A DNA stretch of 64,000 nucleotides from Antedon mediterranea (lineage: Eukaryota > Echinodermata > Crinoidea > Comatulida > Antedonidae): assembly GCF_964355755.1 (NCBI RefSeq), contig NC_092671.1, positions 8,133,001 through 8,197,000 on the forward strand, written 5' to 3'. The notes under the pieces were generated by a model, which was not told the DNA's origin, made no database searches, and worked only from the letters and a program-made list of their open reading frames with translations. The position numbers and the translations under genes are program-made. Shown one piece after another: positions 50,021-62,640 of this stretch; position 1 is the stretch's first letter, and each line of letters opens with the position of its first letter.

Positions 50021-53000
50021 CCCATCCTAGTCCCTCATTGAAATTGGAGAACAAGCGAGTCAATTGAAGATAAAGAATTTAGAACAACGAAGGATTCGAA
50101 CCAACGTCCTTGAATTCAAGGAAAATGAAGCAACTACCACAATGTTTGCTATATAGGTTACAATGGCCATGACCGGTGCTAGATACTATTCCCCCAGGAA
50201 ACTTACAACACTTACCCTTCCCTGAAAACGTCTGTTATTCATAGCTCATCACGTTCATCAAAAAGACATTAGGGGTTCTGTCGTCATGTACCGGTAACCG
50301 ACATCATTTGCAAATGAACGTAAAATAATAATGTTTAAATTACACTTGAGGTAAAGATGAAACAAGGACTACTATACAGCTTGTCTGACTCGCCTATAAT
50401 GCAATGAGCATGCACAAGAGATATTAATTTTATTAATCTTATTATCTGATCTTTTTAATCTTTCTTTTTTTTAATTTTATTTATCTATTTTTAATTATTT
50501 ATTCTCCTATATTTCTGATAATGTTGTTTCAACCCTACCATTAATCGTAATTAAGCCATGCTTGCAGTACGGTACTTAAAAATATTATTAAACATTTTAC
50601 AATACTAAAACATTGTTTTAAAGATAAATTGATTTTTTAATTTAATTGAAATTGAAATAATAGCCTATTATGATGCACGTAAACAGTATAAAAATGTTTT
50701 TCATAGTAAGAAAAAATATATATATTTATATATATTATTTCTTACTAGCAACCATGCAACAATAATATAAAATAATAATAAATTATATTAATTGCGATCA
50801 CTGTAAAACTAATGTTGTACAGTTTAATATATTTATAAATAGCGTATAATTATTATGATTAATATTTAAAAAAAATCAACAATGTTATCGTATAAGTTTA
50901 ATATTTTTTAAGTAGCATATAGCAAAATTATTTGAAACTTATCAACAATGTTACAGCTACTTTCACATCGAAATGTTGAGAAATGTTTCAAAGTGAGGGA
51001 ATTCCTAAATTCTGGTAAGTAAACTTAAGTTGGTGTTGGACGGCTTTTTCTTCGCTTCGTTAACGCAGTAACATATAGATGCCGCGATTAAACATACGAT
51101 CCTATTTTCAATTGTAGTAATATTATTATGTTATTGTTGTTTTTTTTTTATTTGTTTATTTTTTTGTGGTTTTTTGGTTTTTTTTTATGTAGTAAGAATC
51201 TAAATGTAAAATCGAAAAACGATGGACAAGGCTAAACAATATTCTTAGCCTATAGAGGGCATGTGACGAAATTCTGTTTAATGACACAGTGCGTATAACA
51301 CTAAATACAACATGTCATCAACCACAAAATAGGGTGGGGATGTATCATTCTATATCTAGTTAAATGTCAAAGTTGAAGGTCAAAGTTAAAGGTAAAATTT
51401 AGAGGGTTAACTGAATGTCACTATACCGCTGATTGTCTGCCGTGTACATGTGCATGTCATCACGATTTGCTTTCTTTGGTAACTTTGTTAGCAGACATGA
51501 GAATAATATTTAAAGATAGTTCGTTAAATATTTGACAGAGCCTCACAAGCGGTAGAACAAAGAGTGTGTGTTAAGTGGAGTGAGTGACGCCCGACGGATT
51601 TTACAAATAATCAAAACAAACAAAACACACTACGTATACATCCAGACCGAACCAAAATAAATCGAATGTTAGACCTTCCATGGATTATAAATACATAACG
51701 ACATATTTAAATATGGGAATATATTTGTAAATAGATATTATGAAAGATACGACGTGGATAAAATGAAAATATGAAACTAAAAGTGGATTTCTAGTTCGAA
51801 ACAACATCTTATTTGGTCCGGAAAGCTGATGCCTACATACAATAACTAATTAAATGTTACGTTATTAGGTAATAACGTTGAGCATTAAAACAAATACTTA
51901 GGACAGAACATCACATTATTTGTGGAAAATAAAATTCATTTAAAAAGGGACGGTCACACAGAATCATTGAATTATGATGTAACTCGTGTACAAACAGCAA
52001 ACAATAACAATTCCGTAAAAAAAATACTATAGAAAGAAAATTTATGAAGGTTAATTGTTTCTTTAACTATGTAACTTGAACTTATCTTTGTTGTTGTTGA
52101 TCGGCATCGGATTAAAAGTTTCAAGATGATTACATACGATGAGGGCGATATTATCGAAATGTCTAAAACTAACAACTAAATTGAAGTCAAATCAGAACGT
52201 TACAAATGTAAATAGTCCGCCCTCAATTTGAGGAGAAATATAAACCATATAAACTTGAAACTATACATTTCATTACAAATACTACACATAAATCGTACAT
52301 CAAATATAATGGGTAATGATGGTAATTAAACCGACGCTTCCTACCGACGCTTCCTATCCGCGATAACGTGGGTGGGTGTGGTAGGAGGTGTGGGTGGAGT
52401 AAGAGGTGTGCGTGGGGTAGGATGTGTGGTTCTGGTACTCAGCCAGACCCATTATTTAGACGCAAATTAAATTTAAGCAGATGTTATAGATACAACACAA
52501 TTAAGGTTATTAACAATTAATGAGAACATGCATTGAAGTTTAGTTTTAGTTTAAGTTTTAGTTTAAGTTTAGTTTAAGTTGTTTTCAAATTTTGTTTAAA
52601 TGTGCCGTAGGGCCCCTCGGAAGAGCATTTTTTTTTTATTACTGAGAGGGCTACCCTACTGAAAGAAAACGAAATAAAATAAAATAAAATAAACAAACAC
52701 TAAACAATTTAATTTCCATATCAACACCTCGTAAGGTGATGTCACGTCATTGAAACTTTAAATCAACATTTTCTTTACATAAATGTACGTCTGTGTATAT
52801 AATTGACACCAATTCACACACATACTAAACACGTCGATTGTTAGTTTAACACGGACATTTGGCAAGCCGTTTATAAGGGCCGTATTCAAGTATTTACTTA
52901 ATTTTATCAAGAACTTTTGTCAATCTTAAGTTGATTTACTCACCAACATAAGAACACACAGGCTGCATAAGGCAGGCGGAAACCCTCAAAGTTATAGAGT

Positions 53001-53722
53001 TATAACGGCACAATGTGTTCTGTTCGAGATACAACACGTTACGATGAATCGATGCTTTTCATAAAACTATGGCGAGAACAATCATCTGTTGCGTTGGCAA
53101 ATATTGCTAGAATGACATCATTGTGATAAGGAACATTAAGAATGTGACAGAGGGCAACATTAGAAACAGGGGTGTGTTAGCAGAAATATTTTAAAAGATA
53201 ACACGGTACATAGGTTAAATTAAGAATATGTTTCGAACGAAACTAATCTATTAGACCACTATTTATTCTTAATATAGGCTACTAAAATCAACGTTTTAAA
53301 GATAGAATTGCAGGCATATTAAACTTATGTCGATTATCGAATTCTTAGAAAATAGAAATAAGTTGATTCTGGGGTCAATTTATAAATTTTGTATAAGAAA
53401 AAAAAGTGTGTAAATTGTAAGTTGTAAATAATCACTTGTTGGCCCTGATTGAAAAGTTTAACAATGTACGAATAGCATTTTTTTTTAAATGAAGTAAAAC
53501 ATCTGAGCCTGGCAATGTTTTTTACTGGTTATTGTATCAACAACAAATAAAATGTGTGGCCTAGTGAAAGAAAGTTTAATGTGAAAACGTATGCAATCCC
53601 ATTATAACATTTAAACGCCAGACAACAATTTGAATATGAAAGTTGGATATTGATTATGGATTAGAACTTCACTTATATACGTTATGATTATAATTGCATC
53701 ATATAGACAACCGACATATGAC
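50021..53722. other. Intergenic DNA with small repeats, no supported gene
   Basis: A perfect box B GGTTCGAATCC occurs on the minus strand at about 50089-50099, with weak tRNA-like context and a poor T-stem; it may be an old SINE. A 42-nt A+T palindrome (AGTAAGAAA...TTTCTTACT) is at about 50705-50747. CCGACGCTTCCTA is duplicated at 52331-52356, followed by a G-rich GGGTGGGTGTGG tract to about 52430. An AGTTTA/TTTAGT repeat lies at 52537-52580. Confidence 0.5.
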
Positions 53723-53877
53723 TAAAGCCCTGTCTACTATCAAACTAAAAAACGTGCCTAAATATGGTAGTGATATGCCCAAATATGGTAGTGATATGAA
53801 ATCATAATGTGCATATTATGATGGGAACATCACATTTTTTTTGTCACATAAAGTTTGATAGTGTAGACAGAGCTTTA
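53723..53877. mobile_element. MITE family B, copy 2
   Basis: 155 bp with good terminal inverted repeats: TAAAGCCCTGTCTACTATCA at the left, and at the right the mirror of TAAAGCTCTGTCTACACTAT. It is flanked by GAC on each side (53720-53722, 53878-53880), a possible 3-bp target duplication. Inside, AAATATGGTAGTGATATG occurs twice in tandem. The related copy is at 10566-10715. Confidence 0.8.
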
Positions 53878-54842
53878 GACTGATATACTGTTTAACAACT
53901 ATTCGTTTGCACACAAATGTGCACAAGTTGTGACCATGATTATACTGGTATCAATAATTATGAGTTCACAACAAAAGTTATTAAAGCATATGGAAAGGTC
54001 AACATGTTATTCACATTCTTTGAAAGAACGTCATTATCATCATTTATTATCAGTATATCAACAAGTATCACCGTCACTCTCATCAACATTGTATGTATTA
54101 TAATTATATTATCATCACTATCGTCATACGTATCATCATCATCATTATCATCATTACTATCGTTTTAACATCCTCGTCATTGGCATCACTGATTGGTAGT
54201 TTTCATCATTTTCGTCACCATTGGTCACGAATCAATCATATGTCCGTATAGATTACAATTACAAAATCATAGTAATTATCACCACTCGTAACCAAACATT
54301 TTCCATCGATTTTCACCTTTTATTACATTAATACCTATTTTGTATTCTGTTCACGTTCAGATTAAGGTAAATGTGTTTAGGGTTGCATTATTCGACCGCT
54401 AAATCATTTAGCCTATAACAACAGGTGATATGTAAATATCAATTATCCAGTTATCAGTTTCGGCAACTCGACTAACATCATCGTTCTTTGTTGACACACT
54501 CATGTATGGAACGCCACTAAGAATTAACAATTCAAACGCGCATTAAAGTTGCGGTTAGCCTAATTGCAATCAGAATTGTAATCATTTAAGTTTGTTTACA
54601 ATTTTTTTAAACAATACAATTATAGTATATATTTCAACACCAAATATAGTTCAATAAATTATAATGAACGAAAGTGATGATAATAATAGTTTGACATTAA
54701 CAATATATGGCTTAGGCCTATGTATGATATGCATATCAAGGAATCCTATTCTGAAAAGTAAAAAATGGAATCAAATTGTGGAGCGTAATGTCGAAAAACG
54801 GCAAGAAGGGGAAAGGCCTGAATCGGCTATGCACTCTAGTAC
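53878..54842. other. Intergenic DNA with an ATC-rich patch
   Basis: ATC/TCATC low complexity at about 54035-54170 makes an accidental 83-codon frame (53917-54168). Nothing else recognised. Confidence 0.55.
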
Positions 54843-55020
54843 GGAGTGGAGTTGTGGCCTGGTGGTTATGATGCTTGGCTGCCAATCCAAGGGTCCTGGG
54901 TTCAAGTCCTGTCATATGTCAGGATTTTTTCTAATGACAATTTACAACTCCACTCCCAAAGACTTGTAATAAAGACTTTGTTTATGTAGAGCATTGTGTG
55001 TATATGTTTGTCTCGTGAAC
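54843..55020 (+). mobile_element. tRNA-derived SINE, copy 2
   Basis: A box A-like TGGCCTGGTGG and a box B GGTTCAAGTCC (54899-54909) lie in a tRNA-like head. A perfect 13-bp inverted repeat brackets it: GGAGTGGAGTTGT at 54843-54855 and ACAACTCCACTCC at 54944-54956. The tail TTTATGTAGAGCAT...GTTTGTCTCGTGAAC matches copy 1 at 12271-12436. A tail duplication (AAAGACTTGTAATAAAGACTT) is present here and not in copy 1. Confidence 0.8.
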
Positions 55021-56640
55021 GGATTGCCACCTCTAAGAAGGATAGTGAATGAATTTGCTTATGGTTATCCTTGGCAATTTGCCTAAATATATAAAATAAA
55101 AATTAAAAAAATACGGTAAATAGGATGTTATAGACATAACCATTTCGACCATCGTCGTAAAATATCATAAAAAATTATAAGCCAAACTAAGTTAAGTAGG
55201 CCTAAGAAAGTAATACTTTTTAAAATGATTGTTATAAATTACAAAATAATGAATCACTATTATAACATCTTATTTTTTATGGTGGAGAACATCCTAAATA
55301 ATATCACAATCGTCATCGCCAATTATTATATACGCCAAAATATAACGGAACTACTGTTATTGTTTTAAGCATGGAGAAATAAGTAGAGACTTGCCACGTT
55401 TTAAGTGACTATTACAATTTGGTATTTAGAATTTAATATTTCGTTATTAATAAATTAACATACTAAATGCATGCTGTCATTATGTGAACATTACATTTCA
55501 TTAGTGAGAGATAATGATACATTATTCGAAGCACAAAGGGTGAATTAAAAAAAATAAGGTTATTAAAATACTGGAGACTATAATAATTCTAAGTTTTAAA
55601 TTAAATAAATTAAATTTGCTATATTAGGCATAGGCCTACACATCCTCCATTAGACAAGCGCGGACATTTATGGAGGAACAATGGGTTTGAAAAGTTGGGT
55701 TATTTAAGAATATCATGTCATAAATCGAATTAAGTTCACCACTAACCTAGTCTAACAACTTAAAAACTATGAGATTCATTCGTGTTAAGTACAGAATATA
55801 AATTAAACTCATTCATACATAATCGTAATATTGTTTAATGTTCTATGATGCGATAATTCATGCATTTCTCCTTTTAGTAGTCCATACAAAATATACAAAA
55901 CCAAAAGAAATCACCAGGAATATAACAATAGCATCTTCCACAAAAACAACGTAAACTATCAATTTGCACTACGTTGATCCAGGTTATATTGTGGAAGTAC
56001 ATTGACTATGGTTTATAATTACACTGTAATATTAATGTTTAACTGTTAATTCTGTTCTTAAAAATATAAATGGAGTTCCTCCAATATTCATAAAAATGAT
56101 TATGAAATGGTTGCATAAAATCCATAAAGTTATTTTTTACATTCTAAATATTTCGGTTCTATGAAGCTTTAAAAATGAGTATTACGGTATAATATGTTTT
56201 GATAGATTTATTATCTTGTTTTTATCATATCCAATGTAAATAGAATCATTAAGAATGAATATAAAAATACATCATCGTGAAGAAATAATCTCCCTAACCT
56301 AAAGTACCCATTTGCTATTTTTTTAATGTCGCGTCCCGAGAATTAACTTTTATAATATGTTGGGGTTTTATCCTTGCGTTTTCTACGGGATTAGTGGGTG
56401 CGCTTAAAATAGGTCCGGCATTAGTACACGCGAAAACAATAAATAGATATATAGCGGTAATAAAATCTATGTAAAGAATCGCATCTTAATAAAATGCGGA
56501 AGATGAGTTTATCGTCTGGTTGTGACCTAGCGTAGCGTGGAATATGTTTGTATTGATTGTAAAGGTACAGCGTGCAAGTTAAATACAGACAAGATTATTA
56601 TTAAGACATTGGTAAACATTTAACACAGAGAACGCGCGTC
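55021..56640. other. Intergenic DNA upstream of Hox1
   Basis: A+T-rich with no supported gene. The last part (about 56325-56460) is less A+T-rich, with GTCGCGTCCCGAG and GGTGCGCTTAAAATAGG, and may be regulatory. Confidence 0.5.
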
Positions 56641-56764
56641 TCAGGTGATCTATTGGTCACACGTCATCACGTGACGATACCGAGTCGAACCAATATCGAG
56701 TTTAGAGTATTGTACGTACAGTGGTTGTCATTTCAAAGTCAGCTAAAAAGAGTCGAAGCATTTA
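56641..56764 (+). promoter_or_regulatory. Hox1 promoter candidate: CCAAT and E-box cluster
   Basis: ATTGG at 56652-56656 runs into GGTCAC, followed by the E-box CACGTG at 56668-56673 and a forward CCAAT at 56690-56694, all within 122 bp of the start codon. No clear TATA box. The arrangement repeats what is seen before Hox3 and Hox2. Confidence 0.55.
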
Positions 56765-57449
56765 ATGAGTCTCACAGTTAGTTTACAGCCTTGCTTCAGT
56801 AACTTTCCAAAGGTTGCGGATAAAGTAAGAAATTTGGTCGATTCTTACGATTTCTGTAGTAGTGAACACGACAACATGTATTCGGGGAATGCGGCGGCCA
56901 CGGCTGCAACGGATCTGAGTTATCACTCTTTACCTATATCACATTCAGGTTCATATCATGGACATTATACATCAAGACACGATTCGGACAATCGATTGAT
57001 GAATTACCCCTTGCAGACAGCTGCTACGTATCCCTCGTGGAACGGGGTATCAAATAATTCGGAATGCACGTCTAACAGTCTCGCACCATCCTCGTCACCG
57101 TCAGGTTATCACAGTTATAGCAATGCAGTTTATAGTTATAATATGAGCCTAAACCATTACCATCATGATACTGAACATTCCGGGGCACAAGATTACCCCC
57201 ATATTCAAAGAAATGTACACCTACAAACGGCGACATGTCCGTCTGCGTATACAAACAGGGAAAGCATTTCAAACGCGCGGGAGACGGCGGTACACGCCCC
57301 AGTCTCGGATACTGACGGATCTGGCACAGCACTGGGGATAGACAGTGATTCTCCCCCTCCCACCCTGACAAATCTTGATAATCCTCAAGTCAACGGAGAG
57401 GCGGCTGTATATAGCTGGATGAAAGTGAAAAGAAATCCTCCAAAAACAG
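56765..57449 (+). CDS. Hox1: Hox1 exon 1: N-terminal region and WMKVKRNPPKT hexapeptide (partial gene)
   Basis: First coding exon of a group-1 (labial/Hox1) transcription factor, 228 complete codons plus one base. The start ATG follows an in-frame TAA at 56744-56746; a later in-frame ATG at residue 38 is a less likely start. The region is rich in Ser, Tyr, His and Asn. The hexapeptide region reads YSWMKVKRNPPKT (YSWM at 216-219). WMKVKRNPPKTGK is diagnostic for Hox1 proteins (vertebrate form FDWMKVKRNPPKTGK). The Trp binds the PBC cofactor pocket. The exon ends at a GTAAGA donor (57450), phase 1 like its neighbours. The homeodomain exon is not in the window. An antisense frame at 57072-57371 is a shadow. 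Confidence 0.93.
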
Positions 57450-60400
57450 GTAAGATATATCTTCTTTTTTTAAAATATAATTCTTATTGTCGAGCGACAA
57501 AGCTCATCTTAGATAACAGTAAATCCGGATGGATTACCAGTCGTCTCCTCATCGCATCTTTTCCACGAGTAGAATAAGACTAATAGATTTGAACGATATA
57601 AAATCAGAGAATAGAACGTAGAAAATCAATTCATAACGGACACGAAGATTGTGATCAAGTACTGCTTGCTGACTGACCGCGTATTATGACCTAGCTCTAG
57701 TAAAGTTGAGCTTCGGGCAAAAGATTACTTTAATGGTGGTCTATTCCAAGACACAAGAACATATATATCCCGACCGATTTGTAAAATACGTTAACGATGA
57801 ATTATAGTCTCTATTTTCCATCCGGTTATATGGAATAAGCTCAGTCGGTAAGTAAATAGTTATCTATAGGGAAAATAGTGTATATTAAACATATGTTTTT
57901 GCTTTATTATTTCAAAAAAAATACATAAAATATACAACGTATGTTGCTTAAACCGAAACTAAGTTCTGTAAAATAGCATTTTTTAATTTGTATTTTCTCT
58001 CAAACTTCAAAACATTCTTGTCTAAAATGATTGAAATCACCGGAGGGGGTATACACGTTAGACATATATATAAAAAAAAATGTATAGAATCTACTAAGTT
58101 AATATTATACAATCGCATTTGCACAACCAATCTATTTAAGATCTGTCCGTTTGTACTGAAACCATTCAAAACAGAAAACGTGCCATAGTTTGACATTTGT
58201 TTTAAATACCGAACCATAATTAATCCAGTAAATTTACTGCAGTATTACTAAACATATTTCATTTAAAATGTATACGGGAATAGTAAAAATTATCTATATC
58301 ATTGTACACCTTTAAACATGAAATGAACTTACAGTGTAGGCCTACACAATCGGGTGCGTTTATGTAATGTTTAAACCAGGATAGTGATAACACTATACTT
58401 TTCCCCAATAGATGACTTCAACCAAACCCTCAACATAAAACAGGGTAGGCCTAGCCTCTACTTATAATGAGTTCCATTATTAGCTTTTGAAATAAATGGT
58501 ATTTAGTTCGGATCAGTACATTGTTGATAACTCAATAAACAACACACACACACACACTGGTTATGTTGTATACCATAACAACAAACTTTGAAATTATTAG
58601 TAAAATGCATAACGCTGTCAAGTGTGTTCTACGATCTATTTTAAAAGAAACGTGATTTTTTAAATACTATAATTTTTGTTTTACTATAAATGAAACACCA
58701 TCTGATTTATTTTCAAATATGAAAACATCATATATTGCAGAACTGTGTTATGTTTCTTCATATCAACTTTGGTAATCTATTAATAACTCACATAGCTCTG
58801 ATCAATATGTACTTTTTAACTATTAATTTAAATAATACAGTTACTATAGTTGTTTTTATTTGCAAAACCTCGATAAATAAGTAATTCATTCAAGACAATT
58901 GCAAACTAAGTTTGAAAACTATGAGCCTGAATAGGCATAGGCCTGTCTGTAGGCTAACGGTGCTACAGAGAATCGGTGGAAGCAAACAGGCTAGCCCTTC
59001 AATAACTGCAGGGGTTATAAAGCATATATGCCTATACAATATAGCCCTTACGAATTACTTTTTATTCTGTTGATGTTAGTTCGTAACCTATCGATTCATC
59101 TCCATTCTCTAGTTGGCATGTTTACGCAAGAGCTTTAGTCCGTGCTTAAACGAGATTTCAAGCCCGATCTAAGTCGTCTCGTATCATTCATATACTTACT
59201 AATGGGCCTGATGTTAATTAATTCATAATCACAAATTATAATCATAACACATTTGTCGTCATATTTATGATTGTTAAAGCATAGCTTTTCTGGTAATTTG
59301 GAATATAGGCCTATTTGATTTAGTGGAGGTAAATTCAAAAGCTAAAGCTTGGAAATTAAATTTATGATATTATCTCTCATGATGTTATATACAATAGGCC
59401 TAATAAGAATCACTTTTCCTAAATGTTTTGGTTTGCCTAACTATGTCTTTTGTGTACAGGGAAATAACATTGGAAGGTATTGCATATACTGTGTCGCTAT
59501 AAGCCCGGTGACTAATTACTAAAAATAATATGTGAATAATCTCTTAGGGTATTTGCTAATTCTCACTCTATGTAATTGTCAGTCTAGTATTGTTTATGTT
59601 TTCCAAATATTAATATTAAACACACTGATAATAGACCATGCATAAATGACATTATAATATTTTTTAGACGTAAATACAATAATCTAATTTCAAGTCACTT
59701 TACACGTGAGAGAATATGGAATTAGGCCTACACAAATAAAATAAACAGTTATACTAGGCTACACAGTGTTTTTTATAAAACATCGTCGATCAATACTTTT
59801 CTTCTGGTCGGTTTCCTGTGTTATTATATATTTTCAATTGTTGCTACAAAGGCTTAGCCACGTGTAGGCTGCTGTACTAAGTATGAATATTAGAGATACT
59901 GAAGTCATTAGTGAAAATAAAATATTATAATAAACATTAATTCGGCCTAATTTAATCATAATTTGATCATTTATTTTAATTAGTCTATTCTAGTATTCGT
60001 TAAAGTTGCTAATTAGAGCATTATCAAAAATTCAATGTATTAAAATATAATCAATAGACATCTCCTTTCAGTTTGCAGTTAAATACAGGCGTTATTAACC
60101 TATCATTAAAAGAATATAATATACAATTAAAGTTTAAATTAATCGGCAATATTTAAAAAAGTATTGTCTATTTTAAAGTAATAAGCAGTTGTGGATATAC
60201 AGATGAAGTAAATTAGGTCTACCGTGTGCGTTAAACGCCTTCGTCACATCATAAATATACCATGTTTTATAGTAGGGTACAGTTTTAAGAATTGGTTATA
60301 CATAATAGTATTACAAATTCAACTTATGTCAACCATAACAAAAACCAATATATTAGTTTTGTGTAAATATTCACATACATTTTATGAATTAATTAGAAAT

Positions 60401-62245
60401 TATTACAAAAACCTAACCAACATATTTCAAATTTAAATATTAATTTTGAAGCATAACAAAACAATATGGCGTTCACGGTTACGGTTGAATTTTCAGCTGG
60501 GAGGCGATGATAATCTTTAATTAATATTACCGTTCCATACAATTCATTTCTAAACAATGTCAATAATTAAGCATTATTATATTACCAATATAATTAATTT
60601 CTGTTTGTTTTGCTCATCTCGTTGACTTTAAAGTTGCGGTAGTAAACATATATTGTTAGTGATCAGGCCTATGTTTGCTAAGGCCACTTGTATATTATCC
60701 CATGGAAAGAATATAAGAGCCAGTCCAAATTATTTGGCCGTATTTGATCAGATGTTAGGGTGTTTGAGATACGGTTTAAAGGCGTATATTATTATTGCGT
60801 AGACTATATCTATATATATTCAATCACATACAAATTTGTTTTATTCTATAACTTATTTTGATTTATCAAAACTAATCATTGTATACAAAATTATTGGACA
60901 ACAAACATGCAATCTGAAAATAACGTAAAAAAAGGTAGACTTAGCCTACCATTCTGTGGGGAAAGGTAGGTAGGGTCTTACTACCTGTAAAAATTATGGC
61001 TACATGCTTGTTAATATGACAACAAAGATGAAGAAAAAAAACCAAATCAATGAGTTTTTGTATGTACAAATTTTTTTTTCACAAAAATAAATTTATTATT
61101 TCAATTTCAGTGATGGTGTTGATGAAGACGGAAGTACGGGGGATTTTCCCCATACAAATAAAACTCCTTGTTTAGTTACGGTGTATAGGTAGTATATAGT
61201 ATAATACTATTGGTCAAATCACACTATGTTTCGCTCTCGTCTGAAACGCATGTTATGAATTATAGGCCTAGCGTGCATTTAATTGGAAATATATGTAGAG
61301 TTGATACAAAACGTATCGTTCCAGTGTACCCTAAACACCATTAACACCGTGCTTGTTTCGTAACAGCTTTCTTGACCTTTTATCGGGCTAAAGCTATTCT
61401 CAGTATACGATCATTATTTTATACAGTACGAGTATACCGGTGAAAACCATTTTTTTGCTACTAAACCTCTTCTATTTATCCGGCACAATGAACGTTTAGA
61501 GATCGATTCTTCTGACCGATTTCTTTCTTTTATTTCCGACAGTGAGGTTTATGTATTTCCTGTGATCATAATGAAAATATAACAAATCTCACACCTTATC
61601 CATGTAAATACCATAACAATATGATAACTATGCTATATACACTATATATTATTTTTGGGTACCTAATTTGATGATTGCTACAATCGATACATTATACATT
61701 ATTGATGAATTACAATACGTATCGATAGTAAATTAACCTATAAATAATTACGAAAATGAGACAATTAAAGACAATGATTTAAACTGAAATATTTCAATAA
61801 AAGAGGCTTTTCGAGTATTTCTCGTGTTGTGGTTTTAGTGTAAAGATAATATCGCTTAGTTACAGTATGCCACTATAGATTAGTATACACTTGATTTCGA
61901 TTGGCTACGTTTGTTGTTTTATAATCAAGTAATATACAAGTACTAGTTTATTTTACTGAATTTTACTTAAATTCAATTTATAACATCATTTAGTTAATGT
62001 CCACCCTAAAGAACAAATAGAGTTTTAATTGAGTTTAGTCATTTTCATCTTTTTGTGTATTCTATTAATTTATTCATAATGGTCTAATTATTTCTTGTTC
62101 TTTCACCTCTGGCTAGTAATGAATTAGTTTCTAATGGTTAGTTTTACTAATATCATTACTTTAAGTGTCTTCTAACTTCATATTGATTTTAAAATATTTC
62201 TTTTTGTATACTTATATTGATTATTTCATTAAACACCGCGTTAAA

Positions 62246-62325
62246 AATTATAATGATGTCAACAATGTCGAACCATAGAGTAATATCTCTATGGTCGAAC
62301 CGATTTTGTGTTGACCATTATAATT
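62246..62325. other. Imperfect hairpin, about 80 nt, in the Hox1 intron
   Basis: The arms pair as ATTATAATG with CATTATAAT, GTCAACA with TGTTGAC, and CCATAGAG with CTCTATGG. They are separated by an internal loop with a 4-5 nt size difference, and the tip is TAATAT. The size is that of a microRNA precursor, but no known mature sequence is recognised. It could also be a degraded foldback element. Confidence 0.4.
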
Positions 62326-62640
62326 ATGATTTATGCAAATGAGGTGGTGATTAAGTCCTAGATAGTAAAAATTGTAAATAGAGAATTCGTCGAAATCGAA
62401 TGCCATAAAACTGAAAGATGTGACGTCCCTATTTATCGCATGCGCAGTGTCTGTACGCATACGACGACAGGCAAGTGTCATGTAACATTGATAATGATTA
62501 TGATATGATAAAGATTGTATATGATTGATTACGATATCCATGTTGATATTGACGACTATTGGGACATTGACGACTGATTGTGACGGTGACGAAAACGAAG
62601 ATGATGACAACCATGGTGATAATGATGATGTATTATAGTA

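Noticed and set aside
56643-56659. DR5-like retinoic acid response element AGGTGA-tctat-TGGTCA before Hox1
   Set aside because: Each half-site has a mismatch to AGGTCA/GGTTCA types, and the second half is part of the CCAAT/E-box module shared with the other genes.
57072-57371. Antisense frame of 99 codons over Hox1 exon 1 (also 33853-34053, 37957-38172, 38609-38884 over Hox2)
   Set aside because: Shadows of real coding exons in other frames.
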